Under the pieces are notes generated by a model that saw only the letters and a program-made list of their open reading frames with translations, was not told the DNA's origin and did no database searches. From assembly GCA_977017575.1 (NCBI GenBank), contig CDRNVI010000021.1, forward strand, positions 186,001 to 250,000: a stretch of 64,000 nucleotides of DNA. Direction: 5' to 3'. Of this stretch, positions 37,640-48,017 are shown in pieces. Positions within the stretch are counted from its first letter, which is position 1. Every line of letters begins with the position of its first letter. Made by a program: the position numbers and the translations under genes. This stretch comes from Paramoeba atlantica. Lineage: Eukaryota; Discosea.

Positions 37640-40600
37640 CTATTCCTCCAGAGTTGCGATGGGGTCTTCGGAAGGTGAACGAGCAACCATCATGCGCGCT
37701 TGAAAGCGCATAAGGGTTATGTTTAGTTCAGCGAAGATTCGGCTCGTTGCCTCACCTTCCGAAAGTAGACCCCCCGAGGCGTGCGAACACCTCTCACCGA
37801 CTTTTCGGAGCACGGCTGAAGCGCTGGGGCTCCAGGCGCCATAACTTTCGACCACCATGGCCGTAAAGTCGCATCCTGCTTCTACGGCTTCTCGACGCTG
37901 CTTGCCCTTCTCCATTGAGGAATAATGTTCGGCAAATGACCCCGCGGCAACCCAGCTAGCGTTTCGGACTTTGTCCGTATATTTTAATTGCTGAGCATGG
38001 GTGACCGCGAAGTCAAGCACAATGGGATTTCCAAGAAAAAGGCTGGGCAAGTATATGTCGCCAGGTCTAGTGAGGGCCCCACCTGGGCCCCTGTTCCCGA
38101 GACTCTTTTCTCGTTGAGGGGCGAGGCGGGATCGACTGCACACGTCCGTGAACTGGTCCGTAACAGCGTTGTGCCTGGTCACAATACCATGGCCATGTTT
38201 GCAAGACAGTGCATGGTCCCCTTTGCTGTCAAGGGGGAGCGAGCATTTCGGCATGGGGCACGTGCTATCTTCATGGTAGATGTCCACGCCTAACCACCAA
38301 CGGGCCAAAGTTCGGAATTGTGTGGGGGTAAAGGCGTGCCCAAGGTCTTTCGAAGGAGTCACAAAGGCCCAGCTGCTCGCTCCCGTGCCACACTGGGAGA
38401 TCCACCTTGCACGGGTTCGTGCGTCAGTTGTCTCATATTCCTGGGAAAACGCATGGGCTGCAATAGCATAACTGATTACCCGCTGGCGCGGAATCTTCCC
38501 TTTGGGCCACTGTGGGGTTAACATGTCCTGGCATTCTTCAGAACCATAGAGGGGAGTCGAGAGTGGGTAGGCATCCGTGGGTGTGTTGGCCGTGCGGGAA
38601 GTCGTACGAAGAATATGTCCCGGAGGCTCGTCCGGGGGGTGAGGATCAATCCCTGGCGGAGGGCGCCTTCTCTTCCGGTAGGAGTACGGCGCGCTCAGGG
38701 CCTTCTCGCATGGGGCGTTGGGAGTTGTGAGAACACGACCTCGGGGATCGAGGAGAGCAGTGCCGGCCTTCTGATTGATATCGAGGATGGCCTCCGAGAA
38801 ACCTTCAGCGTCTGTGGGATCCCAGGAATCTTTGGCAGAGGCAAAGGCGACGGATGCAACGTAAGCCGCGGAGGCGTGGAGAGCTGCGGATCTCAGACCT
38901 AATCCCCCATGGCGCTTCAGTCGCTGTGCTTGAGATTGTGCTGACCTGTCCAGAGGACAGATGATTGCCTCTATAGCGGTCATGAGAAAGTCGTCTAAAC
39001 GGGAGCAAAGGTGAATCAGGGACTGTGGGGGCGTACTTCTCATGGCATACACCATTTGACAGAACCCCGCACATTGACGAATTAGGGCAAGTGCGACCTG
39101 GGGGTCCTGAATGTTGGTGATGGCATCGAGGGTATCCTCGGCTGGTTCTAGGGCGTGAGAAAGAAGATAAGCAGAGCAGTGGTCGGCGGATCCTACAGGA
39201 CTCCCTAGTATGTCAAAGTTCCCCTGCGAATTGATCTTCTCGTCGGGTATGTCTGGGAAGTAATCAGCCTGGTGGGCCGAGCTGGGGGAAGTAATAATTT
39301 CGCATTTCGACGTATTGAGATGCAAGCCCCATTGAGGTCCTACTCGGGCGATCGTGTCTAGGGCGTCTCTAACTTCCTGCGCCTGGCCAACGAGGACGCC
39401 ATCGTCGAGATACCAGAGTTGGGCGGGAATATCAGTTTGAAGGTTAATGGCTTCTGAGAGCTCCAGGGCCACTAACGAGAAGAGCAATGGTCCTAGGGGA
39501 TCGCCCTGTTGTACTCCTTCCTCGGAGGAGATGAATCGGGCCCCGTAGGTAAGAGAGCTGGGGTCGGAATAGCACCAATTGATCCAAGGGAAGAGTTCCG
39601 GGAAATATTCCTGTACTAGTGGAAGGAAGGCAGCCCTGCTTACGTTATTGAAAGCGTTACGTAGGTCCACTTTGCACATGACGAAGTTCGGGTTTTCCAT
39701 ATTGGACGACATGGCCAGGCGACACATGTGAATGACTCTTTCGGCCCCGGCTGGCGCTGCCACTCCGTACTGTTTGCCTTCAAAGAGCTCGCTCGCTTTG
39801 GGTCGGATTGCGTTGCATACGGCTTTGCTCGCTAATCGCCGAAGGGTTTCACCGGCAGCGATCGGATGAACATCATTTTCGCCCTTTGATAGGGCGCATA
39901 AGCGCGCCCCTGCAAAGTGCGCCTGTACTTCAGAGGGTGCCTTCCCAGCTAGGAGGTGATTTGTTAGCTTTGTGAGGGATCGGAGAAAGTCATTTCCGTG
40001 TACGAGCAGTGCTGCCTGTAGGTGCTCTGGGCGTAATCCCATAGTGCCGGCAGAGGAACCCCTGTTGAAGCTCTTCAGCGTCTTTGCAACTTCGCGTTCG
40101 TCAAGTTCCAGTGGAGCGCAGTTCGGAGGCGGGCAGTTTTCGCACGAGTCAATTTGAAGACGGCGGGGGTGTTTTTCTAGCAATTTTTCAAATGTCTCGT
40201 CATCGTCAGGCGCCATTGGATCTGACGTTAGGGAGGCCAACCCTCTAGAGAGCTCGCCGTGGCGGACGAGGAGTTCTGCTCGAATCGCTGCCTTCTCGTC
40301 TTCGTCAGGGAATTCCGTTGGGGACTTTTGCTTTTTTCGACAGGCTACAATTGCTTCGCTCCATAGGTCCGAGTACTCTTGTTCCGCCCAACGCTGCATG
40401 CATTTATACGCATGTGAGGCATATGCCATGTGGCCTTTGCGGCCCCCTCGATGCGGAGCTGGTAAAACGCATTTGGGAAGCATGGCCAGAAGCGTCCATG
40501 CCTGTAAGGAGTTTTCAGAGACCGCGTTCCGAATGGCGGAGGAGAGGATTTCTTCCCAGATCTGGCGGCAACGATAAGGCACGTCTTTGCACGTACTCAG

Positions 40601-41626
40601 CTGAAGAGAGCAGACAGAAGGAAGAGGTGGGAGCTCAAAGTTGGTGTTCTCTGGTGTTGGTGCGGTGCTCACTTCGTTGGGTGGAGTAAGAAGTTCGGGA
40701 GAAAGGAGCGCGACGGTTTTCGTTCCTTTGCAGCTGTGTGTGTGCGATGATCGTTTGTGGTTGTCGTAGTGGCGTCCGCATGAGGTGCATAGAAAACGGC
40801 CTTCTCTGTACCACCATTCATTAGGGATGCTGTTACCGTGCCGGCATGCGACATGGTTATAGAAGGCTTGCCAGGATCCGCCATGCGACGGACTGCGCCA
40901 TGAACATCCCTGGGCCGGGCACTCTCGGAGCGCGGCAGACTTTCCTTGGGACAATGAGTTGGGCTCAGCGAGGCTAACGCCAGCGTTTTCAATATTCTGG
41001 GTTTCGTGTCTTCTTCCTGGTTGCTCTTGAGATGGACCCGGAATAAGTTCATAAGGATGCAAGAGTGAAGGTGTCTCTGGGTCTACCCGGTATCGGATGA
41101 GCTTATTTCTCCGTGGAGTAGGGGTTTTCTTGGAGTGACCTTTAATGTCCTCATTGCTACGTGCTTGGGCGGATAGAGCAGTTTTGAGTGGTGTACTTAG
41201 ATGCTGTGTAGCATTCAAAGCCTCTTTCGTCTTCTTCGCTGGCGTTACTTGCCTGATAACAGCGGAGTGTTGCATCTCTTCATTTTCGACCTCCGTGTGA
41301 CCTGTGTCCGGTGTTGCATTAATCCCACCTACGATCGCGTTCGTTCGGCGGATCCAATCTTCAGAAATATTCTGAGGGATGGGGGTCGTGTAAACGTCTT
41401 CATGGTAGGTGCTCGTCCCCGTGTAAACGTCTTCATGGTAGGTGCTCGTCCCCGTGATTAAATGTTCGTTTCCTTTAAATTGGTCCCAAGACCCCGGTCG
41501 GTGAGTTCTGCCATTAATTTCTAAGCATTTGTCGTCCGTCTCCATGGCTTCGGCTTCGTGGTCCGGATTTCCGCTGTTGTCGTCTATGGGAGGAAGTGTG
41601 TCTGCGGGGGGGATGATACCAGACAT
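37640..41626 (-). CDS. RT/RLE polyprotein of SL-headed retrotransposon C
   Basis: 1,328 aa from ATG (MSGIIPPADT), 40 nt after the SL. Residues about 58-80 are a perfect 11-aa duplication (TGTSTYHEDVY). Residues 236-299 form a zinc-finger block (CPAQGCSW...FLCTSCGRHYDNH...C). RT covers about 510-860: GTMGLRPEHLQ, VMCKVDLRNAFNNVS (A), EEGVQQGDPLGPLLFSLV (B), LWYLDDGVLVG (C, YLDD at 739-742) and LNTSKCEII. Near 1,130-1,160 lies CPMPKCSLPLDSKGDHALSC. The RLE-type block TRPGDIYLPS...VLDFAVTHAQQ is at about 1,186-1,213, with FTAMVVESYG beyond. It carries out nicking and target-primed reverse transcription. All key residues are present, so this copy could be active. Confidence 0.9.
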   Translation of the reverse strand: MSGIIPPADTLPPIDDNSGNPDHEAEAMETDDKCLEINGRTHRPGSWDQFKGNEHLITGTSTYHEDVYTGTSTYHEDVYTTPIPQNISEDWIRRTNAIVGGINATPDTGHTEVENEEMQHSAVIRQVTPAKKTKEALNATQHLSTPLKTALSAQARSNEDIKGHSKKTPTPRRNKLIRYRVDPETPSLLHPYELIPGPSQEQPGRRHETQNIENAGVSLAEPNSLSQGKSAALRECPAQGCSWRSPSHGGSWQAFYNHVACRHGNSIPNEWWYREGRFLCTSCGRHYDNHKRSSHTHSCKGTKTVALLSPELLTPPNEVSTAPTPENTNFELPPLPSVCSLQLSTCKDVPYRCRQIWEEILSSAIRNAVSENSLQAWTLLAMLPKCVLPAPHRGGRKGHMAYASHAYKCMQRWAEQEYSDLWSEAIVACRKKQKSPTEFPDEDEKAAIRAELLVRHGELSRGLASLTSDPMAPDDDETFEKLLEKHPRRLQIDSCENCPPPNCAPLELDEREVAKTLKSFNRGSSAGTMGLRPEHLQAALLVHGNDFLRSLTKLTNHLLAGKAPSEVQAHFAGARLCALSKGENDVHPIAAGETLRRLASKAVCNAIRPKASELFEGKQYGVAAPAGAERVIHMCRLAMSSNMENPNFVMCKVDLRNAFNNVSRAAFLPLVQEYFPELFPWINWCYSDPSSLTYGARFISSEEGVQQGDPLGPLLFSLVALELSEAINLQTDIPAQLWYLDDGVLVGQAQEVRDALDTIARVGPQWGLHLNTSKCEIITSPSSAHQADYFPDIPDEKINSQGNFDILGSPVGSADHCSAYLLSHALEPAEDTLDAITNIQDPQVALALIRQCAGFCQMVYAMRSTPPQSLIHLCSRLDDFLMTAIEAIICPLDRSAQSQAQRLKRHGGLGLRSAALHASAAYVASVAFASAKDSWDPTDAEGFSEAILDINQKAGTALLDPRGRVLTTPNAPCEKALSAPYSYRKRRRPPPGIDPHPPDEPPGHILRTTSRTANTPTDAYPLSTPLYGSEECQDMLTPQWPKGKIPRQRVISYAIAAHAFSQEYETTDARTRARWISQCGTGASSWAFVTPSKDLGHAFTPTQFRTLARWWLGVDIYHEDSTCPMPKCSLPLDSKGDHALSCKHGHGIVTRHNAVTDQFTDVCSRSRLAPQREKSLGNRGPGGALTRPGDIYLPSLFLGNPIVLDFAVTHAQQLKYTDKVRNASWVAAGSFAEHYSSMEKGKQRREAVEAGCDFTAMVVESYGAWSPSASAVLRKVGERCSHASGGLLSEGEATSRIFAELNITLMRFQARMMVARSPSEDPIATLEE

Positions 41627-41666
41627 AAAAATTAACCCGTACCTCGGAAAGAGATGAAATGGAATT

Positions 41667-41702
41667 CAACAAGGTACAGAAACTGTATCTTTATCGTTAA
41701 AG
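41667..41702 (-). other. Spliced-leader sequence at head of element C
   Basis: Same SL, followed by AATTCCATTTC. It is preceded by A8 (41711-41704) and GACGGG on the minus strand, so the array probably once had, or still has a remnant of, another unit upstream. Confidence 0.85.
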
Positions 41703-41703
41703 A

Positions 41704-42547
41704 TTTTTTTTCCCGTCCTCACACTTCGCTTCAGAGCTAGCTAGCACGTTTCTATTAGCTAGCAAATGCGACAGAAGCGACGCCGGGCTTGGAACCGGTA
41801 TCTAGCGTGTTTACGGAGATGGTTATAATGAAATAATATTGTATATATTGTTTCCTGCATAATTAGCAGTATCGTGAAATGGTAAGAGGGCCAAAAACGT
41901 CAATTGCAAGATTTTTAAGAAATTTCACCTTTTTGGCATAAAATAGAGCAGACGAACCTAGTACCCACAGTGCCCCCCCCGCTCCTTCTCTATAACAGTC
42001 CTCATTCTGTTTGGCGCACTTTTTAATGTGCGTTCAACGAAACCAACTTCACTAAGCAGCTCATTGTACGAAGCTGTGATGGATTCTTTCAATAAATCAC
42101 GGTTCAATGGATTTTTTCTGCACTTTATGACATCCATCATTCACACAGCATTCTGTGTGTCAGCTTTGTTTTTCCTGGGGGTGAGAAATGGGTCTCAGAG
42201 AATTTCCCTCGAGAAGAACGCGACGTGCTCAACTTTCAGCAGTGACGACTTCTGAGCAAGCAGCACATTTTGTGCGTGTCTTCTTTCTCAGTGATTATCT
42301 CTGCAGCTCAGCTGCATGATTAATAATAATATTAATAATAATATTAATAATATATATATTAATAATAATAATAAAATAGGGGTCCGTACTAGATTTAGTA
42401 CATCGTACCGTACTATGCACATGTGTGTAATATACAATGTATACAATGTATTATAGCACATACAATGTATTATAGCACATACAATGTATTACTATGCACA
42501 TGTGTGTAATATACAATGTAATATACAATGTATTATAGAATATTATA
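41704..42547. other. Spacer with simple repeats and a mariner remnant
   Basis: It holds a TAA/TTAATA microsatellite (42319-42375) and several copies of ATATACAATGTATTATAG (42420-42545). The GCTAGCTAGC area at 41740-41760 follows the array's last A-run. The mariner remnant is listed separately. Confidence 0.5.
41958..42140 (-). pseudogene. Tc1/mariner-like transposase, C-terminal remnant
   Basis: The frame MMDVIKCRKNPLNRDLLKES...SAPNRMRTVIEKERGGHCGY has the closing segment seen at the C-terminus of the transposases at 55762 (MPRRFDIVVEKKGESCNY) and 43.5 kb. No catalytic block is left. Confidence 0.5.
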
Positions 42548-43053
42548 CAGGGGCGGTTGTTGATCTTGCCCCCTCCTGGGAATTTTAAATTTTTCTATCC
42601 GTTTTTGCTCATCTTTGCAGCATTGAAGAGATCTCGTTCCCCTGGCGAAGCGCTTTGCCGCCTTTTTTTCATAGAGACCCCCTGATGCCCTGTCGGGACT
42701 CGAAAGTTTACAAAAATCGGAAATTTTGGATTTTTAATCATATTCAGAAAAAATGACTTCAACAAAAAAAATGTTTGTCCTAGAAGAAAACCACAACGAA
42801 TCAATATCCAGGTCCTCCATTGTTTTGCAGTACGTTTCGAAGCCTATTGGGAACCGAATCAATGGAGTTTAACACTTTTTTTTTTCTGTGCGATATTAGG
42901 GGGTATTTTTGCCTATTAGCTTTCCACCCTTCTACATATTCACCACTTTTAGGGTTAGTCGGTCTTGATTGCGTGTTGTTGAGGTTTGAAAATTTCTATT
43001 AAGCAGCTATTGATGTTTCTACAGAAATATTGCTTGAGCATAAAGAAATTAGA
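42548..43053. mobile_element. Mariner-type MITE, copy 2, inverted and truncated
   Basis: It is near-identical to the reverse complement of 10422-11010 but lacks the last about 85 bp, including one terminal repeat. The left end CAGGGGCGG follows TA. Confidence 0.8.
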
Positions 43054-43253
43054 GGTCTATTTAAGCTTATACACATTCAAATAAACAAATAAAATATTAA
43101 TATACAATGTACTTCGTTGGGGCATGAGTGATCAATAAAGGGGGAAAAAACAGGAAAAATCCAAAAACGAAAATAGAAAATGCAAAATTTGCAACACAAA
43201 AGATTATTTTTTCGACAAAATGCGTTTTAAGTAAAAATGCGGGAAGCGATATA
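43054..43253. other. AT-rich spacer
   Basis: No gene or repeat recognised between the truncated MITE and the mariner element. Confidence 0.3.
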
Positions 43254-44817
43254 CACTGTCGTTCAGCTATAAGTCCCCCCCCTCGAATTTTGAAAAACTG
43301 GTCTGTTTTTTATCATCTTTTTTTTAAACGTGTAGAGAATTTTACGTAGGTGCGTTTCCCGCCGTTTAAATTGGTTTTTCTCGACTCATTAGGATCGAAT
43401 TATTTTTTGAGAAAAATGAGCCGAGCAAATGATTTTTTTTACAAAAATGATCCATTTTTTGATATATTTGCCGGGTAAAACCCCATAAATACACTCAACG
43501 CAGGAAAAGAAGATTACATAATGACAAACTTAATATCCAATATTCCACCCCCCGCTCTCCAACACCTTGTTCATACGTTTTAAGTACTCTGAACACATTT
43601 TTTTGACCACCTCCCCCATTTCCCTCTGTACCCACTCAAACGTCACACTTCCCGTAATTCAGTTCTATTTTTGGGGCGAAGCGTTTCTTTTATGTAGCGC
43701 GCCATCATGGCCCAAATGTTTTCCACTGGGTTCAGGTCAGGAGACTTAGGAGGCCAGTCTAAGCGCCTGTTGATCATCTGAGCCTTTGTGATGGTGTGTG
43801 TCGGGGCGTTATCCAGCTGAAGCACCGCGTGTCTGTGATCGCGAATGTATCGTACAAAACCGGTATCATTCAACCCATCCCACACCGTGGTGGCCTTGAT
43901 GGATAACCCCCCCTCAAAGACATGAAACCACCAACCATGAGTAACACTGTACCCCATCCATACCATAACCCCCAGACCACCAAACCACTTCTGGTGCGCT
44001 GCGGTCATCCGCATGCGTGGGGCGTCGCGTCGGCCAATTTAGTAAAGGCGCCGCCCATTGCGACTGCAATTGAACGATTTTTCATCCGTCCAGATGATAT
44101 TGTTTATTTGGGCTGGGCTCCAAGTGAGAAGTTCACGGGCCAGTGCAACGCGCTTCATGCGCTGCTCAGTTGTAAGTCCCAAGTCTTTGCTCTTACGGAT
44201 GCGCCCGTAGTCGTCGCAATCCAATGCCCTCTTCACCGAGGAAATTGATCCTCCATGCGAATCTTTGATTCTTTCATGGATGGCGGCGAAGGAAGGACAC
44301 CCATCTGGGTCTTCCCGTGCAAGCTCCAAACAAGCACTTTTGCACGCCCTACGGTATCGGTTCGTTAAGGTAGTTTTTTTTCGGGGAACTCGCTCTGGGG
44401 TGGTCAAGTCATTTCTTTCACATCTTTTTACCCATTTTCTTACCGTTTTTTTATCAACTTTATATTTTTTAGAGATAGAAATGATGGAAGCACCGCATTT
44501 TCGTTCAATAACAAACGAAATGCGCATTGCGAGCGTCGTACGCTCCGAGTTGAGGTAACTCGGCCTGTGGTTCCTCACCATGGGTATAAAAAGGGTAGTG
44601 TCAATGAGAATAAAAGGGAAAATTTGACTGTACATTGGAAAATCTCATTTTTGACCAGTATTTTGAGTGCCATGAACGTATATTAAGTTCTTACAAAAAA
44701 AGAAGACCGGGAAAGATAGGCTGGGGATCGAGATCTCTCGTTTGCCGCTGGAATTAGGTCAAACGGACGCGCGACCCAAAAATAAAGGGGGGGGGGACTT
44801 ATAGCTGAACGATAGTG
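43254..44817. mobile_element. Complete Tc1/mariner-like element, 1.56 kb
   Basis: The ends CACTGTCGTTCAGCTATAAG and the inverse CTTATAGCTGAACGATAGTG (one mismatch over the first 20 bp, continuing into a C-run) are flanked by TA. A subterminal GAGATCTC lies near 44730, and there is one transposase gene on the minus strand. Confidence 0.85.
43530..44581 (-). pseudogene. Tc1/mariner-like transposase, one stop and one frameshift
   Basis: It starts MVRNHRPSYLNSERTT. HTH region: SIISISKKYKVDKKTVRKWV, then RKKTTLTNRYRRA. Catalytic blocks: IIWTDEKSFNC (D), VLQLDNAPTHT (D) and PPKSPDLNPVENIW (E). An in-frame TAA at 44039-44041 follows RNGRRLY. A frameshift after TELREV (about 43640) is needed to reach FEWVQREMGEVVKK...GGWNIGY, the natural C-terminus. 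There are only 29 residues between the second D and the E, fewer than the 34 of classical Tc1. Confidence 0.8.
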
Positions 44818-44819
44818 TA

Positions 44820-44863
44820 TATTCCACCAGAGAGCTATGCGAGAGCTCTCGAATGCGCTATTA
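44820..44863 (+). repeat. Orphan mariner-type subterminal segment
   Basis: TTCCACCAGAGAGCT...CGAGAGCTCTCGAATGCGCTAT matches the inner terminus of 3151-3616. It is cut by the MITE that begins at 44864. Confidence 0.55.
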
Positions 44864-45272
44864 CTGTCCCCCCCTACTTAAGAGTCCGCGGGATACCCCC
44901 CTTGTTAAGAGTTCTTTTTGAGAGAGCCTCGGGCTACCTGCGGCGCGAAGCGCCGCCAGATTTCTTTTTTGCTTTTTTTCTATTTTCTTTGATTTTTTTT
45001 GTTGTCTGCCCATTGTGTTTAGTTGTGTTTTTAAAATTTCCAAGCTATTTATACTTGATGGTACTCTGAGGAAGGAGCAGACTATGGGCAGGCATGGTAC
45101 ACAACCATCCTCCTCAACCCCCTTCAACTCTCTCGCGAACTGATCGAAGTTCTTCTCGCCTCCGATCACCCACCTCACAAGAGAACGGAAAATCTGCCGA
45201 CCAACCCCCTTCATCTATCTCCTCACCTAACCAAATGCCTAAAATCGGCGGACTCTTAAGTAGGGGGGGCAG
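44864..45272. mobile_element. 409-bp MITE with CTGTCCCCCCC ends and GC hairpin
   Basis: CTGTCCCCCCCTACTTAAGAG and its inverse, flanked by TA. Inside is GGCGCGAAGCGCC followed by T-rich sequence (about 44943-44975). Confidence 0.7.
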
Positions 45273-45759
45273 TATTTTCTAAAATCGCCGAGTTATACGA
45301 ATTTTAGACCGGCGGATTGTCAACACCAACGCACCACTTTTTTTTCAAATGAGAATTTTTTTTGTCATTTCCAGTACACCACGTTTTCCTAAAAACTATA
45401 TTATCATTTCCAATGCACCATCAAATATTCAGAGAAGTACTAAACCACCGTCCGGGTTATTATACCTAGGGACACCTGAGGGGCTGCGAATGACGTAAAG
45501 CGTTGTTTCGCGCTGTTTCGCGGTGTTTCAACACTAGGTAAGTCAAAAAGGAAATAAGTTACTTATAAAAGTAGCTATTTTTTATTTGAAATAACCAATG
45601 AATGAAAGCAGAGTAGGCACTCGAGGGGGGCAAAATTCGGGAGTATGCCGCGGTGATCTCCATGCGTAAAAAAGATTAAAATATTAATGTACTATACATT
45701 TCAAAACTGAGCTTCACACTCATTCGCAAATAATAAAAAAGTTGAACACATTTCAAATA
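45273..45759. other. Spacer with a repeated CCACCGTCCGGGTTATTATA segment
   Basis: The segment at 45448-45485 (CCACCGTCCGGGTTATTATA, then CCTAGGGACACCT) recurs at 47754-47790, where it is followed by an inverted copy (AGGTATAATAAGTGTCCC). It is probably a small TIR element. The rest shows nothing. Confidence 0.4.
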
Positions 45760-45846
45760 CTGTAACCCCCTTTAACGTAGAATAATGCGTTTTGTCTCTA
45801 TGATAGGGGGGTTTGGGGGGGGGGGTATATTAAAGGGGGGTTACAG
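45760..45846. mobile_element. 87-bp MITE
   Basis: CTGTAACCCCCTTTAA at the left and TTAAAGGGGGGTTACAG at the right, flanked by TA, almost fully self-complementary at the ends. Confidence 0.65.
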
Positions 45847-45854
45847 TACTGTAC

Positions 45855-46570
45855 TTGGTGCTGATCTTCTCCACTTTACACTTTCGCACTTTGTATTCTT
45901 TTTTTCGCCCGATAGCGTTTTACTCGAGCTCGGGAAATCGAATGACACTGCCCGATAGGCCCTTTGCAGGGCATTCCACTTGGTCACTTTCCACTTGGTT
46001 GCTTTCAGCGCTTGCTTCGAGGGAAGTGGAAGCTTTCATGCGTTTTTGGCGCCATGCTGCGCATTTTGTAAAGGTGAATAAATTCTTGTCTAATAAAGTT
46101 TCTTACTCAAATCTTACACGTGTACTACGCTTTATTTAAATACTCTGGGTAAATTTTTATGGTGAAAGGAAAAAGGAACGATGTTCGACTATGGTGAGGC
46201 GCAGAAAACGGGAACGACCATCGACTATGGTGAAAAAAGTGGTGCGCTGGAGTTGACAATGGGGTGGTGCACTGGAGTTGAACATCCGGGACCCCCCCCA
46301 GATGTAGCTGATCCCCCCTGTATGATTCCATGCCTTGGGGATGAAATACCTCCGAAAAAAGGAGCAGAGTAAATAGGGGGGAGATAGTAATGCTCTTGCA
46401 GCTACGGATTGTTACATTGCAACAGCGCTGTCGCTATCGAATTTGCTGTTTTTACTTTTACATGTGTACTATCCTCGGCGGTAAAAGAGTGGTGGAAGGC
46501 TGGCGTTGGCTAATTTTTGAATTTTAATGATACCTTTATACTTCGTTTTATATAGATAAAAGCACACTTT
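45855..46570. other. Unassigned; includes an orphan mariner-type right end
   Basis: A 94-codon frame (45855-46139) is without a known domain. CCCCCCAGATGTAGCTGATC with CCCCCTG before TA at 46286-46321 is the same terminus as at 3590-3616. Another C/G-rich end, GGGGGGAGATAG before TA, is at 46377. Confidence 0.35.
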
Positions 46571-47158
46571 GTGCACCAGAAAGTAATGGGCCGTGTTTTC
46601 GGAAGCAACTTCAACGAAACACCGAATCCGTGTCATAGACTCTCGGACGATAAGGGAAAGATTACTTCTTCCATGGAATCCGTATTGACGAATCAGTTGC
46701 ACAACAAAATGTCTCGCTCATGGGTGGAAGCTCTGCCCAACCGAGCGGAATACCTCATGCGCCCAGCGGAATGGGAAGTGGCCATGAGGATGCTGTACCT
46801 CATTGCCCCAACCTCATGGACAGAGGTGCAATGCAAATGTGGAGAATCTTTCCTTCTTACAGGACGTACGTGGAGAAAGAAGCGAAGTTCCCAGGGAGCA
46901 CCCTGGAGAAGGCAAAAGCTCAAAAAATGTGCCAGCACGAAGCATGTTCATGTTCATTTAAACCCTTTTGTCCTCGAAAGGATATGCGTTCACAAGCGTT
47001 ACCCTAGTTATTTAGAGGGGGGGCACCGTCAATGCGGAACTATTCTGCCACATTCTGCCGATCGCAGGGGTTTCGTCCTTTTGAGACGTATTTTATTTTC
47101 GGAACCTGCCCCGCGCCGCGAAGCGGCGCCCTTTTTTTGTGCGAAAGGCTTTTTTTGA
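46571..47158 (+). pseudogene. RLE retrotransposon remnant (RT C-terminal region)
   Basis: The frame includes NKMSRSWVEALPNRAEYLM and RPAEWEVAMRMLYLIAPTS, then CKCGESFLLT. The same stretch occurs at 62.2-62.35 kb (RTRNWTEARRNRGEYFM, EWQTAMRMRYLIAPIS), where it continues into HALDC and an endonuclease-like block. After about 46860 the frame is corrupted. A GC hairpin with T7 lies at its end (about 47106-47137). Confidence 0.5.
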
Positions 47159-47448
47159 TTTGGTGGTTATATACCCCTCCAGAAATAATTATATAATATT
47201 AATAGAATAATTATATAATATTAATAGAATCCTCCAAATAATTTAGAATCGATTTTGTATCAAAATGGATCAAATCCTTGTTACTGAGGGGGTATACTTT
47301 TTGGGAGCGAAAGGTGCTTTTTTGTTCATGAGTGCGTTGATTTTCACTCCATCCAACCCCGCAACCACGCTCCACATTCGCTCCCTTGCAACCGCCCTCA
47401 CCCCGCCCAAACACCCCCACCCGCCCAAACACCTACTGGACATTAAAC

Positions 47449-47750
47449 GTGACATTAAACGCGGTGGTTGTTTTCAACGTAGAAATCACTCATGCTGCGT
47501 GCTTCGAGTTGAAAACTACCTCCGCGTTTAATGAAGCGACTCAAAAAGAAAAAAAAGATCACGAATAATACAATTTTTTGGGTGAAAATGCCCGTTTTTG
47601 GGGCGAAAAAAGCGAAATTTTGACCAAAATTTGGGGTGCTTTTGATGCCTTACCAGTAGGGGTAGCAGGCGCACCTGACGAAAAACACGTCGTAGAATGG
47701 TAGCCCAAACTCTTAAAATATGTTTTAGGAGTCGATTTTGGAAAAATAAT
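47449..47750 (+). mobile_element. Fold-back retroposon, copy 1
   Basis: TTAAACGCGGTGGTTGTTTTC and the inverted GAAAACTACCTCCGCGTTTAA form arms around a loop of about 25 nt. The unit then runs through an AAAAAGAAAAAAAAGATCACG region and 3'UTR-like sequence shared with the copies at 48.8, 58.0 and 62.6 kb, ending ...TTTTGGAAAAATAATA. Confidence 0.7.
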
Positions 47751-48017
47751 AAACCACCGTCCGGGTTATTATACCTGGGGACACCTATTGTACCTCCTAG
47801 GTATAATAAGTGTCCCTAGGGTCCTTATTATACTTCCCCCCCCCCCCTACCGCATCATTTTTCACAATTTTTCTGATTTTCCCCTGATTTATGCCACAAA
47901 GACGGGATTACGGACGATCGCCCTACATGAACACCACGAAAGGGTTAATTAAACCCTAACACTCCGAAAGGGTTAATTCTTCGCCTGGACACGTAAAAGC
48001 ATGCTGATGCATGCTCT
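47751..48017. other. Spacer with small inverted-repeat element
   Basis: CCACCGTCCGGGTTATTATA and the inverted GGTATAATAAGTGTCCC suggest a MITE at about 47754-47850; a C-run follows. AAAGGGTTAATT is repeated at 47939-47980. Confidence 0.4.

Larger units (their letters stand above)
37122..41702 (-). mobile_element. SL-headed RT/RLE retrotransposon C, apparently intact
   Basis: It is a 4.6-kb unit from SL (41702-41667) through one uninterrupted 1,328-codon ORF and a 3' region carrying the conserved hairpin (37557-37596) to A11 joined directly to the next SL. It is the only unit in the array with an unbroken RT gene. Confidence 0.85.

Noticed and set aside
26008-41626. Assignment of the SL-headed elements to Utopia (U2 snRNA-targeting) elements
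   Set aside because: The RT and endonuclease style is compatible, but the flanks are SL sequence and A-runs. No U2 snRNA sequence is seen at any junction.
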